This document shows, one piece after another, positions 48,635-58,926 of a stretch of DNA of 64,000 nt. Below the pieces are notes generated by a model, which saw only the letters and a program-made list of their open reading frames with translations, was not told the origin of the DNA and ran no database searches. The position numbers and the translations under genes are program-made. How positions within the stretch are numbered: position 1 is the first letter of the stretch; each line of letters begins with the position of its first letter. Source of the stretch: Terriglobales bacterium (GTDB taxonomy: Bacteria > Acidobacteriota > Terriglobia > Bryobacterales > Bryobacteraceae); the NCBI GenBank assembly GCA_021372245.1, contig JAJFUV010000073.1:1-64000 (forward strand), written 5' to 3'.

Positions 48635-49723
48635 ATGGCAGAACCACGCATGACAGCCGGCCGCGCGCCGGCCTCGCTCGGTTTCTCGATGCCGGCCGAG
48701 TGGGAACCGCACGAGGCGACCTGGCTCGGCTGGCCGCACAATCCCACGGACTGGCCCGACAAGCTCGACACCATCCGCTGGGTGTATGGGGAGATGGTGC
48801 GCAAGATCGCGCCGGGTGAGACGGTGCGTATGCTGGTCAATTCGCGCGCGGAAGAGAAGCTCGCGCGGCGGTACCTCAACCGTGCAGGCGCGGATGACAA
48901 GCGCGTCGAGTTCATCGTGCATCCGACTAACCGAGGATGGACGCGCGACAGCGGGCCGGTCTTCGTGCGCCGGAAGCGCGCCCGCAAGACGGAAACCGCC
49001 ATCGTGCATTTTCATTTCAACGCCTGGGCCAAGTACAGGGATTGGGCGAAGGATCGACGGGTGCCCGAAATGGCCGCGGCCTATCTCGGTAAGCCGCTGT
49101 TCGCGGCCGAATGCGACGGGCGGCCTTTCGTACTCGAAGGCGGCGGCATTGACGTGAACGGCCGCGGCACGCTGCTCACCACCGAGGAGTGCTACCTCGA
49201 TCCCAAGACGCAGGTGCGCAACCCAGGGCTGGGACGCGCGGAGTTCGAGACCACACTGAAGAAGTACCTCGGCGCGACCAACGTCTTCTGGCTGGCCGGC
49301 GGCGTGGTGGGCGACGACACGCACGGCCACGTAGACGACATCTGCCGCTTTGTCGATCGCAAGACCGTTGTGCTCATCCGCGAAGACAATCCGTACGACA
49401 TCAACTATCGCGCGCTCGAAGAGAACTGGGACCGCATCGCGGACCTTCGTCTGGAAGACGGCTCGCGTCCCGAAGTGGTGAAGCTGCCCATGCCGGGACC
49501 GCTCTATTTCGATGGCGAACGCCTGCCGGCGAGCTACGCCAACTTTTACATCTCGAACGCCGCTGTGATCGTCCCTACCTTCAACGATCCGAACGACCGC
49601 GCGGCGCTGGGTATCCTCGGCGAGTTGTTCCGCGACCGCCCCGTGGTGGGCATACACGCCGTGGACCTGGTGCTGGGCTTCGGCACACTGCACTGCCTGT
49701 CGCAGCAGCAGCCGGAGGAGTGA
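48635..49723 (+). CDS. aguA: Agmatine deiminase
   Basis: 362 residues. It converts agmatine to N-carbamoylputrescine and ammonia. Catalytic Cys354 is in GFGTLHCLSQQQPE. Other active-site parts are MPAEWEPHEATWLGWPH, PTNRGWTRDSGPVFV, VLEGGGIDVNGRG and DDTHGHVDD. A longer open frame starts at 48269 inside the divergent gene, but ATG 48635 gives the standard N-terminus. It sits 16 nt from the divergent DHS-like gene. No N-carbamoylputrescine amidase is adjacent; it may be elsewhere. Confidence 0.93.
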   Translation: MAEPRMTAGRAPASLGFSMPAEWEPHEATWLGWPHNPTDWPDKLDTIRWVYGEMVRKIAPGETVRMLVNSRAEEKLARRYLNRAGADDKRVEFIVHPTNRGWTRDSGPVFVRRKRARKTETAIVHFHFNAWAKYRDWAKDRRVPEMAAAYLGKPLFAAECDGRPFVLEGGGIDVNGRGTLLTTEECYLDPKTQVRNPGLGRAEFETTLKKYLGATNVFWLAGGVVGDDTHGHVDDICRFVDRKTVVLIREDNPYDINYRALEENWDRIADLRLEDGSRPEVVKLPMPGPLYFDGERLPASYANFYISNAAVIVPTFNDPNDRAALGILGELFRDRPVVGIHAVDLVLGFGTLHCLSQQQPEE

Positions 49724-49733
49724 ATCGAGGGCG

Positions 49734-49768
49734 GAAAAAGAAAAACGGGCGCGCGGTGGCACGCCCGT
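49734..49768 (-). terminator. Rho-independent terminator of the TonB-receptor gene
   Basis: On the minus strand the stem ACGGGCG / CGCCCGT with a 10-nt loop is followed directly by a T-rich run (TTTTTCTTTTT). It lies 22 nt after the receptor's stop. Read on the plus strand there is no T-run, so it does not serve agmatine deiminase. Confidence 0.85.
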
Positions 49769-49789
49769 TACGCTCGAAGGAATCAGCGA

Positions 49790-52700
49790 CTAAAAGTTCA
49801 GTCGGAGCGAAAGCTGGATCTGGCGGCTGGCGCCCAGGCCCACCGTGCGTTCCAGCGTTGAGGTCGACACGCCGAAGGTGCCTCCGGCGGCGGCTGAAGT
49901 GTAAGGCATCCCCGGTTGTAACTGATTTGAGGCTGTCCCGAGCGAATTGTTCAACGTGGCCACCGGGTTAGCGAAATTGGTCCGGTTGAACAGGTTGTAG
50001 AACTCGGAACGGAACTCGATGTTTACTTTCTCGGTCACAGTAAAGCGCTTGTGTAGGGTCAAATCGAACTGCGCCAGTCCGGGTCCGTGCAGGGCATAGC
50101 GGCCCAGGTTCCCGTACGTGCCCGGCGTGGGAATAGCGAAGGCGGCCGGGTTCAGGTACACGCGCTTATCCGCGCCTTCGATAAAGGGGTTCACGCCCGG
50201 CACTACGTCGGGCCGGCGCGCGTTCCGGAAAGCCCCGCCACCCGGCACATTCGCGACCGCTGTGGTTACCGGCTTGCCATCCACCAGGATGGGCGAGTTG
50301 ACGTACTTGCCGTTGCGACTGTCCAGGTAGACGATGTCCGGCCGCGTGATCTTCACGTCGATAGGCAGGCCCGTGCGGGCGTTGAGAACGCCACCCACTT
50401 CCCATCCGCCGATGAAGCGGTTCTTCTTGGCGAAAGGGAGCTCGTAGAGTGCCGTGAAGTTCATATTGTGGCGCACGTCGAACGCGTTGTTGCCACGGTC
50501 GGCGCTGAAGTCGGTCGGATTGCTGGCGGTCTGCGCTTCGTTCGAGCCGCCGGTGTTGCCGATCGAGTGGCCCCAGGTCCACTGGCTGCCGATGGTGAGA
50601 CCCTTCGAGAATCGCCGGTTGACCGTCGTTTGCAGGGAGTCATAGTGGTCCGTACCGCCGCTGGTCTTGTAATCGATCTGTGCGAAGCGATTGCCGAACT
50701 GGCGCGTCTCGATGGCGGCGCCGGTCGTGGGATTGGTCGCGACTGACACGATCCGGTTGGTCCACGAGCGCAGGAACAGGTTGCGTCCCTGGCTGCCCAC
50801 GTAAGCCACGGTCAGCACCGTGCCTGCCGGCAACTGTTGCTGGATGGACGCCGTGTAAGAGAGCACGCGCTCCGGCACGCGGTAGTCCGGCGAATAAGCC
50901 CGGGGCTGGTAGCCCAGGTTCGGGTCGTTGATGTCGTAGTTGGCGATGATGGACGCCGGAACGATGGGGAACGTGACGCCCGTGAGCGTGCGGCTCACGC
51001 GGTCGCTCTCGATGGGTTGAATGAGGTCCTCGGTTTGCCCCGGCCCGTAGTAGTAGCCAGCTCCGATGCGGAACACGGTCTTATCCTTGAGCCGCGTGGG
51101 CGCCCACGTGAACGCCAGACGCGGGCCGAAGTTCAGTTTCGAACTCTGGTACGGCGAGCCGGTCGCGGGCCGCAGCACGCCGCGCTCGGTGTCGAAGAGG
51201 ACCTGCAAGTTGCGCGCCTCACGCAGAACCGAATAATACTCGTAGCGCAGGCCGTAGTTCATAGTGAGGTTCGGGCGGATCTTCCATTCATCCTGCGCGT
51301 AACCCACATAGTAGGTTTGGCGCGCCTCCCGCTCGCCGGTGGCGCCGCCATTGAATGGGCTGGGCGCGCTCACATCGCCCAGGAACTGCACTTGCGACGG
51401 TTTGTTGTTCAGCAGGTCGTTGATGTTCGAAAACGTGTAGGTGGTTCCGCCCAACCGGTCGGTATAGATGCGTACCGGCCGCACTTCCACGCCGAACTTG
51501 TAATTGTGGTTCCCCTTCATCCAGTTCAATTGGTCCACGAAGCTGAGCGAATAGTTCGTGTAAGGCTGGCCGCGTCCGTTCTGCGTGCTGTTGGAGCGGA
51601 TCAGGCCTCCCAGGCGCGCGCCGCCCGCGGAAGCGCCCTGTCCACCGATGCCCGGAATAGCCACCGAGCCGGTAAAATCCACGGCAATCTGGCTCAGGTC
51701 GATGCCGTTCACCGTGGGCGCCACGCCGCTGATCCGAGTTTTCTGGCCGTTGTAGCCGATCTTGGTTTCGTTGATTACGTTCGACGAAAGTACTTGCTGG
51801 AAGTTGAGCAGCCCGTTCTGTGGCACTGCTGTGACGGCCTGGTAGCTGCCGGTGACGCTCAACGGGGTAGTAGCCTCGCCCTGGTCGCGGAAATAGCGCG
51901 CATAGAGCGTGTACTTGTCGTTGAAGCGATAATCGAGCCGGATGCTGCCGTAGTTCTCAGTCACCGAAGATCCCGCGGCGAGTTGCGCCAGGTCGAGGTC
52001 AGGATTCGAGGTGGACTGCGTGCCGATCGGATAGGCATCGACCAGCGATTTGATCGAACTGACCGCGCGCACCCTGGCGGCGGCACTGGGTACTGTCTCG
52101 ATGATGTTCAAGCCGGCATTCTGCCGGAGCGCTTCGACGCTGGCGAAAAAGAACAGCTTGTCTTTCTTAATGGGGCCGCCAACGGAACCGCCGAACTGGT
52201 TCAGCCGCAGCGGAGTCTTCGTGGAGCCGTCGAAGAAGTTACGCGCGTCCAGCTTGTCGTTGCGGATGTATTCAAACAGTGCGCCGTGCAATTCGTTCGA
52301 GCCGCTCTTGGTCACTACACCGATCTGCCCGCCGGTGCCGGTGCCGTACTCGGCGGGATAATTGCTCGATTCGACGCGGAACTCCTGCACGTTTTCAAGG
52401 CTCGATTGAAGGCGAAAGCCGGTCGAGGTTTCGCCGTTCAGGTTGCCGGGAGACGCATCGATGATCGAAGACGCCTCGACGCCATCGAAGCGCACAGCGT
52501 TCTGCTGGTTGGCCCGGCCGCTGAAGCGGATATTGTCGTAGGAGCCGCCGCCGGCAGTCTGCGCGCCGGGAGCCATCAGGTAAAGTTGCGACAACTGCCG
52601 GCCGTTGAGCGGGAGCGTAGCCACCTCGCGCTCGTTGACGTTCGCGCCCACGCGCGCGCTCGAGGTGTCGATGACCACCAGTTCGCCCCCGGAGACATTG

Positions 52701-53050
52701 ATCTCCTGCGTCATGGCCGCCGGCTGGAGGAGGATATTGACCGTACGTTCCTGTCCGACGGTCAGCGTGATGTTCTGGAACACCGTAGGCCCGAGGCCCG
52801 AAGCCTCGCCCACAACCGTGTACGGCGCCGGCGCCAGGTTGGTGACAACATAGGTGCCCTGTTCGCTGGCCTTCAGCTTGCGTTCCGCGCCGGTCTTTTC
52901 ATTCCGCACGGTGATCCCCGCACCGGGGACGATCGCCCCCGTCGAGTCCGCGACTGTTCCGACGATGCGGCCCTGGTCGGCTTGCGCCCACGCGGCGAGC
53001 GGGATGCCCATCGCCGCGAGCAACAGGTAAACAATTCGCATATTTCGCAT
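49790..53050 (-). CDS. Oar-like TonB-dependent receptor with N-terminal carboxypeptidase-regulatory domain
   Basis: 1086 residues with a signal peptide ending AWAQA. Residues about 25-115 form a CarboxypepD_reg/Cna-B-like strand domain (GRIVGTVADSTGAIVPGAGITV). A plug follows (LPLNGRQLSQLYLMAPG, RFDGVEASSIID, AEYGTGTGGQIGVVTKSG), then a 22-strand-type barrel with repeated aromatic-ended strands. The C-terminus ends in an aromatic residue (LRLNF). The class (Oar-like) is expanded in Acidobacteriota for uptake of large ligands, often polysaccharide fragments or peptides. No SusD partner is adjacent. A palindrome abuts the start codon. Confidence 0.92.
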   Translation of the reverse strand: MRNMRIVYLLLAAMGIPLAAWAQADQGRIVGTVADSTGAIVPGAGITVRNEKTGAERKLKASEQGTYVVTNLAPAPYTVVGEASGLGPTVFQNITLTVGQERTVNILLQPAAMTQEINVSGGELVVIDTSSARVGANVNEREVATLPLNGRQLSQLYLMAPGAQTAGGGSYDNIRFSGRANQQNAVRFDGVEASSIIDASPGNLNGETSTGFRLQSSLENVQEFRVESSNYPAEYGTGTGGQIGVVTKSGSNELHGALFEYIRNDKLDARNFFDGSTKTPLRLNQFGGSVGGPIKKDKLFFFASVEALRQNAGLNIIETVPSAAARVRAVSSIKSLVDAYPIGTQSTSNPDLDLAQLAAGSSVTENYGSIRLDYRFNDKYTLYARYFRDQGEATTPLSVTGSYQAVTAVPQNGLLNFQQVLSSNVINETKIGYNGQKTRISGVAPTVNGIDLSQIAVDFTGSVAIPGIGGQGASAGGARLGGLIRSNSTQNGRGQPYTNYSLSFVDQLNWMKGNHNYKFGVEVRPVRIYTDRLGGTTYTFSNINDLLNNKPSQVQFLGDVSAPSPFNGGATGEREARQTYYVGYAQDEWKIRPNLTMNYGLRYEYYSVLREARNLQVLFDTERGVLRPATGSPYQSSKLNFGPRLAFTWAPTRLKDKTVFRIGAGYYYGPGQTEDLIQPIESDRVSRTLTGVTFPIVPASIIANYDINDPNLGYQPRAYSPDYRVPERVLSYTASIQQQLPAGTVLTVAYVGSQGRNLFLRSWTNRIVSVATNPTTGAAIETRQFGNRFAQIDYKTSGGTDHYDSLQTTVNRRFSKGLTIGSQWTWGHSIGNTGGSNEAQTASNPTDFSADRGNNAFDVRHNMNFTALYELPFAKKNRFIGGWEVGGVLNARTGLPIDVKITRPDIVYLDSRNGKYVNSPILVDGKPVTTAVANVPGGGAFRNARRPDVVPGVNPFIEGADKRVYLNPAAFAIPTPGTYGNLGRYALHGPGLAQFDLTLHKRFTVTEKVNIEFRSEFYNLFNRTNFANPVATLNNSLGTASNQLQPGMPYTSAAAGGTFGVSTSTLERTVGLGASRQIQLSLRLNF

Positions 53051-53063
53051 ACATTCCGAATGT
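53051..53063. promoter_or_regulatory. 13-nt palindrome at the TonB-receptor start codon
   Basis: ACATTCCGAATGT is a perfect palindrome around a central C, touching the ATG at 53050. It could be an operator or an mRNA start-site element. No -35/-10 pair was clear in the 129-nt divergent region. Confidence 0.3.
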
Positions 53064-53179
53064 AGAGTGCCTGCGTTTCAGTCCGATGAACATTCAATGA
53101 AAAGGTGGTGAGACCCGGCTCCGGACGATTGGATCACGCGGTCCCGCGGGTAGAATGGAAGTGACCGAGTGCAGCCGAC

Positions 53180-54649
53180 ATGGCCAGCCGCCTCTTCATC
53201 AAGATTGTTCTCGCCGTGCTTGCGGTGGCCGCCATTGGCATGGTGGCGGTGGAGATGCTCGTTTCTCATGTGGCTGAATCAAGCTACGTGGAAGCTCGCA
53301 CGCGCGACCTGGCTGAAAAGGCCGACATCCTGATCGCCTCGTCCGGGATTGGGGTCGAACACCTCTCCGGGGAGCGCCTCCGGGAGGTAGCGAAGGCTTC
53401 GGCCGCGCGACTCACCATCATTGCGGCGGATGGCCGCGTAGCTTTTGATTCGGGAACGCGATCCGGCCTCATGGAAAACCATCGCAGCCGGCCGGAATTC
53501 GAGGAAGCCCTGCGCGGCAAGATGGGCGTCGCCATCCGGCATAGCCAAACCCTGGACGTGGACTACCTCTATGTGGCCAAACCCATGCCGGGCGGAGCAA
53601 TGCGCCTCGCCGTGCCGCTGGCCGACGTGGAACGTCAGGTTTCAGCATTGCGTCGCGGCCTGCTAACTGCCTCGCTGCTAGCGCTCATCCCAGTGCTCAT
53701 TCTCGCCGCCCTTTTCGCCCGCTCCGCCTCGGCCAGTCTGGCGCGGATCATCGATCAAGCCGGCCAGCTCGCCCGCGGCAATTTTGAAGCGCGCGTCGCG
53801 ACCGGGGGCGGGATTGAGCTGAGCCTGCTCTCCCAGAAGCTGAACGAGACGGGCGAGAGGCTGCAGCAGATGATCGGACAACTGGAAGGCGAGCAGCGAA
53901 GCCTCGAACGGCTCGAGCGCATCCGGAAGGACTTCGTCATCAACGTCTCGCACGAACTGCGTACGCCGCTGGCCTCCATCCAGGGCTACACCGAGACGTT
54001 GCTCGACGGCGCCCTGCACGACGAGGAGAATAACGTCCGCTTCCTCACCATCATTCAGCAGAACGCCACGCGGCTCGCACGCCTGGTCGCCGACATCATG
54101 ACTTTGTCGCGCGCCGAGCTGAAAACTCAGAAGTTCCAATTCGCCTCCTACCCGGTCGCGCACCTGCTCGATGAATCGCTCGACACCATGCGGCCGGCCG
54201 CTGAAAAGAAAGAGATTCGCCTGGTTCTGGAACAGCCCCCGGAGGGCGCCGAAGTCTTTTGCGATTCCGAGTCCACGCACCAAATCCTGGCGAATCTTCT
54301 CGACAACGCCATCAAGTACACGCGTGAGGGCGGCACGGTAACGCTCGGCGCCGCCGCCGAAGCATCGAAGGTCCGCTTCTATGTCCGCGACACCGGCATC
54401 GGCGTTCCCAAGCACGAGTTGCCCCGCCTGTTCGAGCGTTTCTATCGCGTGGACAAAGCCCGCTCACGGGAACTCGGTGGTACGGGTCTCGGACTCGCCA
54501 TCGTGAAGCACCTGACGCGGGCGCAAGGCGGCGATGTCGCTGTAGAGAGTGAAATTGGCCGCGGTTCGACGTTTTCGTTTACGTTGCCGGTTCACGACCT
54601 CGGCCTGAGCGAGACGCCATCGCTTCAAAGTCAATTAACAGGTTTGTAA
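53180..54649 (+). CDS. PhoR-type membrane sensor histidine kinase
   Basis: 489 residues. Transmembrane helices at about 6-28 and 160-182 flank a periplasmic domain. A HAMP segment (IIDQAGQLARGNFEARV) and a short coiled coil follow. The H-box is FVINVSHELRTPL with phospho-acceptor His258. The ATPase domain has NLLDNAIKYTREGG (N-box), VRDTGIGVP (G1), LFERFYRVDKARSRELGGTGLGLAIVKHL (F/G2). All catalytic elements are complete, unlike the PAS sensor earlier in the window. It is followed after 45 nt by the cognate response regulator. The signal is unknown; a phosphate-type system is possible. Confidence 0.93.
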   Translation: MASRLFIKIVLAVLAVAAIGMVAVEMLVSHVAESSYVEARTRDLAEKADILIASSGIGVEHLSGERLREVAKASAARLTIIAADGRVAFDSGTRSGLMENHRSRPEFEEALRGKMGVAIRHSQTLDVDYLYVAKPMPGGAMRLAVPLADVERQVSALRRGLLTASLLALIPVLILAALFARSASASLARIIDQAGQLARGNFEARVATGGGIELSLLSQKLNETGERLQQMIGQLEGEQRSLERLERIRKDFVINVSHELRTPLASIQGYTETLLDGALHDEENNVRFLTIIQQNATRLARLVADIMTLSRAELKTQKFQFASYPVAHLLDESLDTMRPAAEKKEIRLVLEQPPEGAEVFCDSESTHQILANLLDNAIKYTREGGTVTLGAAAEASKVRFYVRDTGIGVPKHELPRLFERFYRVDKARSRELGGTGLGLAIVKHLTRAQGGDVAVESEIGRGSTFSFTLPVHDLGLSETPSLQSQLTGL

Positions 54650-54694
54650 TGCTTCTGAAACAATAGCCGGGTTATTTTAGAGATAGCTACCCCG

Positions 54695-55420
54695 ATGAAA
54701 AAGATTGTCTTGATCGAGGACGACGTCGACCTGTTCGCGCTGCTCAAGTACAACCTTGAGAAAGAGGGCTTCGCGCTAACGGGAATGCAAACGGGCCGTG
54801 GCGCGGTGGAGTTCTGCCGCCGGGAACGTCCGGACCTCATCATTCTGGACATCATGCTTCCGGATTCCGACGGTCTGGAAATCTGCAAGGGCTTGCGCGG
54901 ACAACCGGAGCTGGGGCACATTCCGATCATTTTCCTGACGGCCCGAGCTTCGGAGACGGACCGCATCGTCGGGCTCGAACTCGGCGCCAGCGACTACATC
55001 GTAAAGCCATTCTTTGTCCGCGAGCTGGTGGCGCGTGTGAAGATCCAGTTGCGCGAACGGGTTTCGCCGGCCAGCCATCTAAAGGCAGGCAACCTGGAAC
55101 TGGACCGGACCAGTTGCCGCGTCTGGCAGGACGGGCAGGAACTTTCCCTCACCGCGACCGAATTCCGGCTGCTGGAATACCTGATGTCGCACACCGGCAT
55201 CGTCTTCAGCCGCCTGCAACTGCTCGATGCGGTTTGGGGGCATGACCGCGCGGTCACGGATCGCACGGTGGACGTCTACATCCTTCGCCTGCGGCAAAAA
55301 GTGGAAAGCGATCCCACGAATCCCGTTTTCATCCGCTCGGTTCGAGGTTTTGGCTACAGTTTCGAACAGCCGCAAGGTGAAGCCTCGACGGAGCCGGATG
55401 CGAATGCCGTCGTAGAATAG
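54695..55420 (+). CDS. OmpR/PhoB-family response regulator
   Basis: 241 residues. The receiver domain has acidic Glu/Asp at the start (IVLIEDDVDL), phospho-acceptor Asp52 in LIILDIMLPDS, and a conserved Lys in IVKPFFVRELVARVK. The C-terminal winged helix shows LTATEFRLLEYLMSHTG, then SRLQLLDAVWGHD and VDVYILRLRQKVE, plus the wing RGFGYSF. It controls transcription with the adjacent histidine kinase. The order kinase-regulator is reversed from the common phoB-phoR. metH follows 16 nt downstream and may be co-transcribed. Confidence 0.94.
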   Translation: MKKIVLIEDDVDLFALLKYNLEKEGFALTGMQTGRGAVEFCRRERPDLIILDIMLPDSDGLEICKGLRGQPELGHIPIIFLTARASETDRIVGLELGASDYIVKPFFVRELVARVKIQLRERVSPASHLKAGNLELDRTSCRVWQDGQELSLTATEFRLLEYLMSHTGIVFSRLQLLDAVWGHDRAVTDRTVDVYILRLRQKVESDPTNPVFIRSVRGFGYSFEQPQGEASTEPDANAVVE

Positions 55421-55436
55421 TCGGTATCGGCTATTC

Positions 55437-58400
55437 GTGAATTCCTTCAATAATCGACTTTCACATCTCTACGAGGCTCTGGACGAACGCATCCTCGTAC
55501 TTGACGGCGCCATGGGCACGATGCTGCAGCGGCGCGCGCTCTCGAGCGCCGACTTTGGAGGCGCGGAACTGGAGGGCTGCAACGAGAACCTGGTCCGCAC
55601 CCGTCCCGACGTAGTCCTGGACATCCACCGCGCGTATTTCGAGGCCGGTGCCGACATCGTCGAAACGGATTCCTTCGGCGGCACACCCATCGTGCTCGCC
55701 GAATACGGCTTGGACGCTTCGGCTGCCGAGTTGAATCGCGAGGCCGCGCGCTTGGCGCGCCAGGCAGCCGGCGAATTCTCCAGTGAAGCGCGCCGCCGCT
55801 TTGTCGCCGGCTCGATGGGGCCGACTACGAAATCCATCACGGTCACCGGCGGCGTCACGTTCGACCAGCTCCGCGACGCTTTCCGCGTGCAGGCTCGCGC
55901 CCTCGTTGAAGGCGGCGCGGACCTGCTGCTGCTCGAAACCTGCCAGGATACGCGCAACGTAAAGGCGGCGATCGCCGGCATACGCATGGTCGAGCGGGAA
56001 TTGGGCGTTCAGATTCCGCTCATGATTTCCTGCACCATCGAACCCACGGGGACTATGCTCGCCGGCCAGACCGCGGAGGCGTTCTGGGTTTCCGTGGCGC
56101 ACGCTTCGCCGCTTTCCATCGGACTCAACTGCGCCACAGGGCCGGAGTTCATGACCGACCACATCCGCGCGCTGCACGAACTGTCCACTTCGCGCATTTC
56201 CTGCTATCCGAACGCCGGGCTGCCGGACGAAGAAGGCCGCTATCCGGAGACGTCCGAATCGCTCTCGCGCCAACTGGAGCGTTTCGCCGCGAATGGCTGG
56301 CTGAACATCGTCGGCGGCTGTTGCGGCACCACGCCCGAGCACATCCGCGCCATCGCGCGCATGGTGGAAGGCCGCACCCCGCGGCGCGCGCCGGCGCCTT
56401 CGCACCGCGTCTTCTACAGCGGCATCGACTTGGTCGAGGCGGAGGACTCCACCCGGCCGTTACTGGTTGGCGAGCGCACCAATGTCATCGGTTCCCGCCT
56501 CTTCAAGGACTTGATCGCACGCGAAGCCTGGGATGAGGCGAGCGAGATCGCGCGCCGTCAGGTCCGCAACGGCGCGCAGATCATCGACGTGTGCCTGCAG
56601 TCGAGCGACCGCGACGAACTACAGGACATTCCGCCTTTCTATGAGCGCCTGATCCGCAAGATCAAGGCGCCCCTGATGATCGACACCACCGATGCGCGGG
56701 CGCTCGAACTGGCTCTCACTTATTGCCAGGGCAAGAGCATCATCAACTCGGTGAACCTGGAAGACGGCGAGGAGAAGTTCGCACGCGTCACGCCACTTGC
56801 CCGCGCGTACGGGGCGGCGCTGGTGGTGGGCTGCATCGACGAAGATCCCCGGCAGGCCCAGGCCTTCACGCGCGAGCGCAAGCTGGCCGTCGCCGAGCGC
56901 TCCATCGCGCTGCTCACCGGAAAGTACGGCGTACCCGTCGAGGACATCATCATCGACCCGCTGGTGTTCCCCTGCGCTACCGGCGACGAGAACTACATCG
57001 GGGGCGCGGTGGAGACCGTCGAGGCTGTGCGGCTCGTCAAAGAGCGTTTCCCGCACGTGAGAACGCTGCTGGGCATTTCCAACGTCTCCTTCGGATTGCC
57101 GGCGGCGGCGCGTGAAGCGGTGAATTCCGTGTTCCTCTATCACGCTACGCGCGCCGGGCTGGATCTCGCCATCGTCAACGCGGAGAAGATCGAACGTTTC
57201 GCTTCGCTCCCGCCGGAAGTGCGGCGCCTGGCCGAGAATCTGCTCTTCCAGGCTCCTGTGGAGTCGATCGGCGCCCCGGTGGATTGGCGCGAGCAGACCC
57301 GCGAGCAGCGCATCGCCCTCAACCAGTTCCACATCGCCGCCATCACGGAGCACTTCCGCAAAGCCACTCCCAAGAACGCGCGCAAGGCGGCGGAGTTGCC
57401 GCTGGACGAACGCCTGGCGCGCTACATCGTCGAAGGCACCAAGGACGGCCTCATCGCCGATCTGGACCTCAAGCTCGCCGAAGGCACGCCGGCGATCGAG
57501 ATCATCAATGGGCCCTTGATGAAGGGTATGGACGAGGTTGGGCGCCTCTTCAATGCCAACGAGTTGATCGTCGCCGAAGTGCTCCAGTCGGCCGAGGCCA
57601 TGAAAGCCTCGGTGGCCTACCTGGAACAGTTCATGGAGAAATCCGCCGTGGTCCCGCGCGGCAAAATCGTGCTCGCCACCGTCAAAGGCGACGTGCACGA
57701 TATTGGCAAGAACCTGGTCGACATCATCCTGTCCAACAACGGGTACAAGGTGATCAATCTGGGCATCAAGGTGCCGCCCGAGGATCTCATCCGCGCCGCC
57801 GCCGATCATTCACCGGACGCCATCGGCCTGTCCGGCCTCCTGGTGAAGAGCGCGCAGCAGATGGTGGTCACCGCGGGCGACCTGCGCGAGGCGGGCGTCC
57901 AGGTGCCCCTGCTGGTAGGGGGTGCGGCGTTATCGGACAAGTTCACGCGCGGCAAGATTGCTCCGGCTTACGGTGCGTCCACCTTTTACGCCAAGGACGC
58001 GATGTCGGGCCTGCGGATGTTCAACCAGATCATGGATCCGGAGACTCGCGAAGCGGTGATGGCCGAGCACGCGCCTGAGGCCACTGCGCCCATAGAGACT
58101 ACGCCCCCACGCCCGGCGGATTCCGGCAGTGCCCGCAGTTCGCGGGTGCGCACTGACATCCCGATCCCGCCTGCTCCGTATCTGGAACAGAAAGTACGCG
58201 ACGTGCCTCAGCTTGCCGAACTGTGGGCTTACGTCAATCCATCCATGCTCTATGGACGCCACCTGGGTTTCCGCGGCAATTTCGAGGAGTTGCTGGCCGC
58301 GCACGATGCGAAGGCCCTCGACCTCTTTCATCAGGTGGAAGAAGTGAAGCGCGAGGCGGCCGGTTTCCTCAAGGTCCGCGCGGTCTGGCAGTTCTTCGAA

Positions 58401-58922
58401 GCGCACCGCGAGGGGAACTCCGTGCGCCTTCCCGGTTACACGTTCCACTTTCCGCGCCAAGCTGCGCCGGACGGCTTGTGCCTGAGCGATTACGTGCTGG
58501 ATCCGCTCGACCACGTCGCTCTGTTCGTGGTCAGCGCAGGCGAAGGTGTGCGTGAACGCGCGGAAACAGCCAAGGCGGAAGGGCGCTACTTCTTCGCGCA
58601 CGCGCTGCAGGCCTTGGCTATTGAAACGGCCGAGGCCGCCGCCGAATGGGTCCATAGGCGCATCCGCGAGGACTGGGGCTTTCCGGATCCGCCGTCCTTG
58701 ACCATGCGCGAACGTCTCCGGGCGCGTTACAGGGGGAAGCGCTACAGCCTGGGCTATGGGGCGTGCCCCAATCTTGACGATCAGCGGGGTATCTGGAAAC
58801 TGCTCGATGCCGATCAGATCGGCGTGCACCTTACCAGCGGGATGATGATGGACCCGGAAGCGAGCGTCAGTGCCCTGGTCTTCCATCATCCCGACTGCAT
58901 TTACTTCAACGCCGCGGCCTGA
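55437..58922 (+). CDS. metH: B12-dependent methionine synthase
   Basis: 1161 residues, normal length. The modules are in order: homocysteine-binding ([13 protein letters not shown]; zinc Cys in GLNCATGPE and [11 protein letters not shown]), pterin-binding ([17 protein letters not shown]), B12 cap and B12 domain ([16 protein letters not shown] with His754 as the lower cobalt ligand, then [14 protein letters not shown]), and the reactivation domain with the AdoMet site ([36 protein letters not shown]). The GTG at 55437 is the likely start. There is no B12 riboswitch in the 16-nt gap upstream. A MetE-like protein is also encoded in this window, so methionine synthesis may have two routes. Confidence 0.96.
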   Translation: MNSFNNRLSHLYEALDERILVLDGAMGTMLQRRALSSADFGGAELEGCNENLVRTRPDVVLDIHRAYFEAGADIVETDSFGGTPIVLAEYGLDASAAELNREAARLARQAAGEFSSEARRRFVAGSMGPTTKSITVTGGVTFDQLRDAFRVQARALVEGGADLLLLETCQDTRNVKAAIAGIRMVERELGVQIPLMISCTIEPTGTMLAGQTAEAFWVSVAHASPLSIGLNCATGPEFMTDHIRALHELSTSRISCYPNAGLPDEEGRYPETSESLSRQLERFAANGWLNIVGGCCGTTPEHIRAIARMVEGRTPRRAPAPSHRVFYSGIDLVEAEDSTRPLLVGERTNVIGSRLFKDLIAREAWDEASEIARRQVRNGAQIIDVCLQSSDRDELQDIPPFYERLIRKIKAPLMIDTTDARALELALTYCQGKSIINSVNLEDGEEKFARVTPLARAYGAALVVGCIDEDPRQAQAFTRERKLAVAERSIALLTGKYGVPVEDIIIDPLVFPCATGDENYIGGAVETVEAVRLVKERFPHVRTLLGISNVSFGLPAAAREAVNSVFLYHATRAGLDLAIVNAEKIERFASLPPEVRRLAENLLFQAPVESIGAPVDWREQTREQRIALNQFHIAAITEHFRKATPKNARKAAELPLDERLARYIVEGTKDGLIADLDLKLAEGTPAIEIINGPLMKGMDEVGRLFNANELIVAEVLQSAEAMKASVAYLEQFMEKSAVVPRGKIVLATVKGDVHDIGKNLVDIILSNNGYKVINLGIKVPPEDLIRAAADHSPDAIGLSGLLVKSAQQMVVTAGDLREAGVQVPLLVGGAALSDKFTRGKIAPAYGASTFYAKDAMSGLRMFNQIMDPETREAVMAEHAPEATAPIETTPPRPADSGSARSSRVRTDIPIPPAPYLEQKVRDVPQLAELWAYVNPSMLYGRHLGFRGNFEELLAAHDAKALDLFHQVEEVKREAAGFLKVRAVWQFFEAHREGNSVRLPGYTFHFPRQAAPDGLCLSDYVLDPLDHVALFVVSAGEGVRERAETAKAEGRYFFAHALQALAIETAEAAAEWVHRRIREDWGFPDPPSLTMRERLRARYRGKRYSLGYGACPNLDDQRGIWKLLDADQIGVHLTSGMMMDPEASVSALVFHHPDCIYFNAAA

Positions 58923-58926
58923 AGCG

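Noticed and set aside
47332..48819. 495-residue open frame on the plus strand
   Set aside because: It is antisense to the decarboxylase/DHS-like pair and out of frame with agmatine deiminase; no motifs.
50837..53065. 742-residue open frame on the plus strand
   Set aside because: It lies entirely opposite the TonB-dependent receptor, which has a signal peptide, plug and barrel motifs and a terminator. The plus frame shows no domain.
55421..55436. Cobalamin or SAM riboswitch before metH
   Set aside because: Only 16 nt separate metH from the regulator gene, which is too short for any riboswitch.
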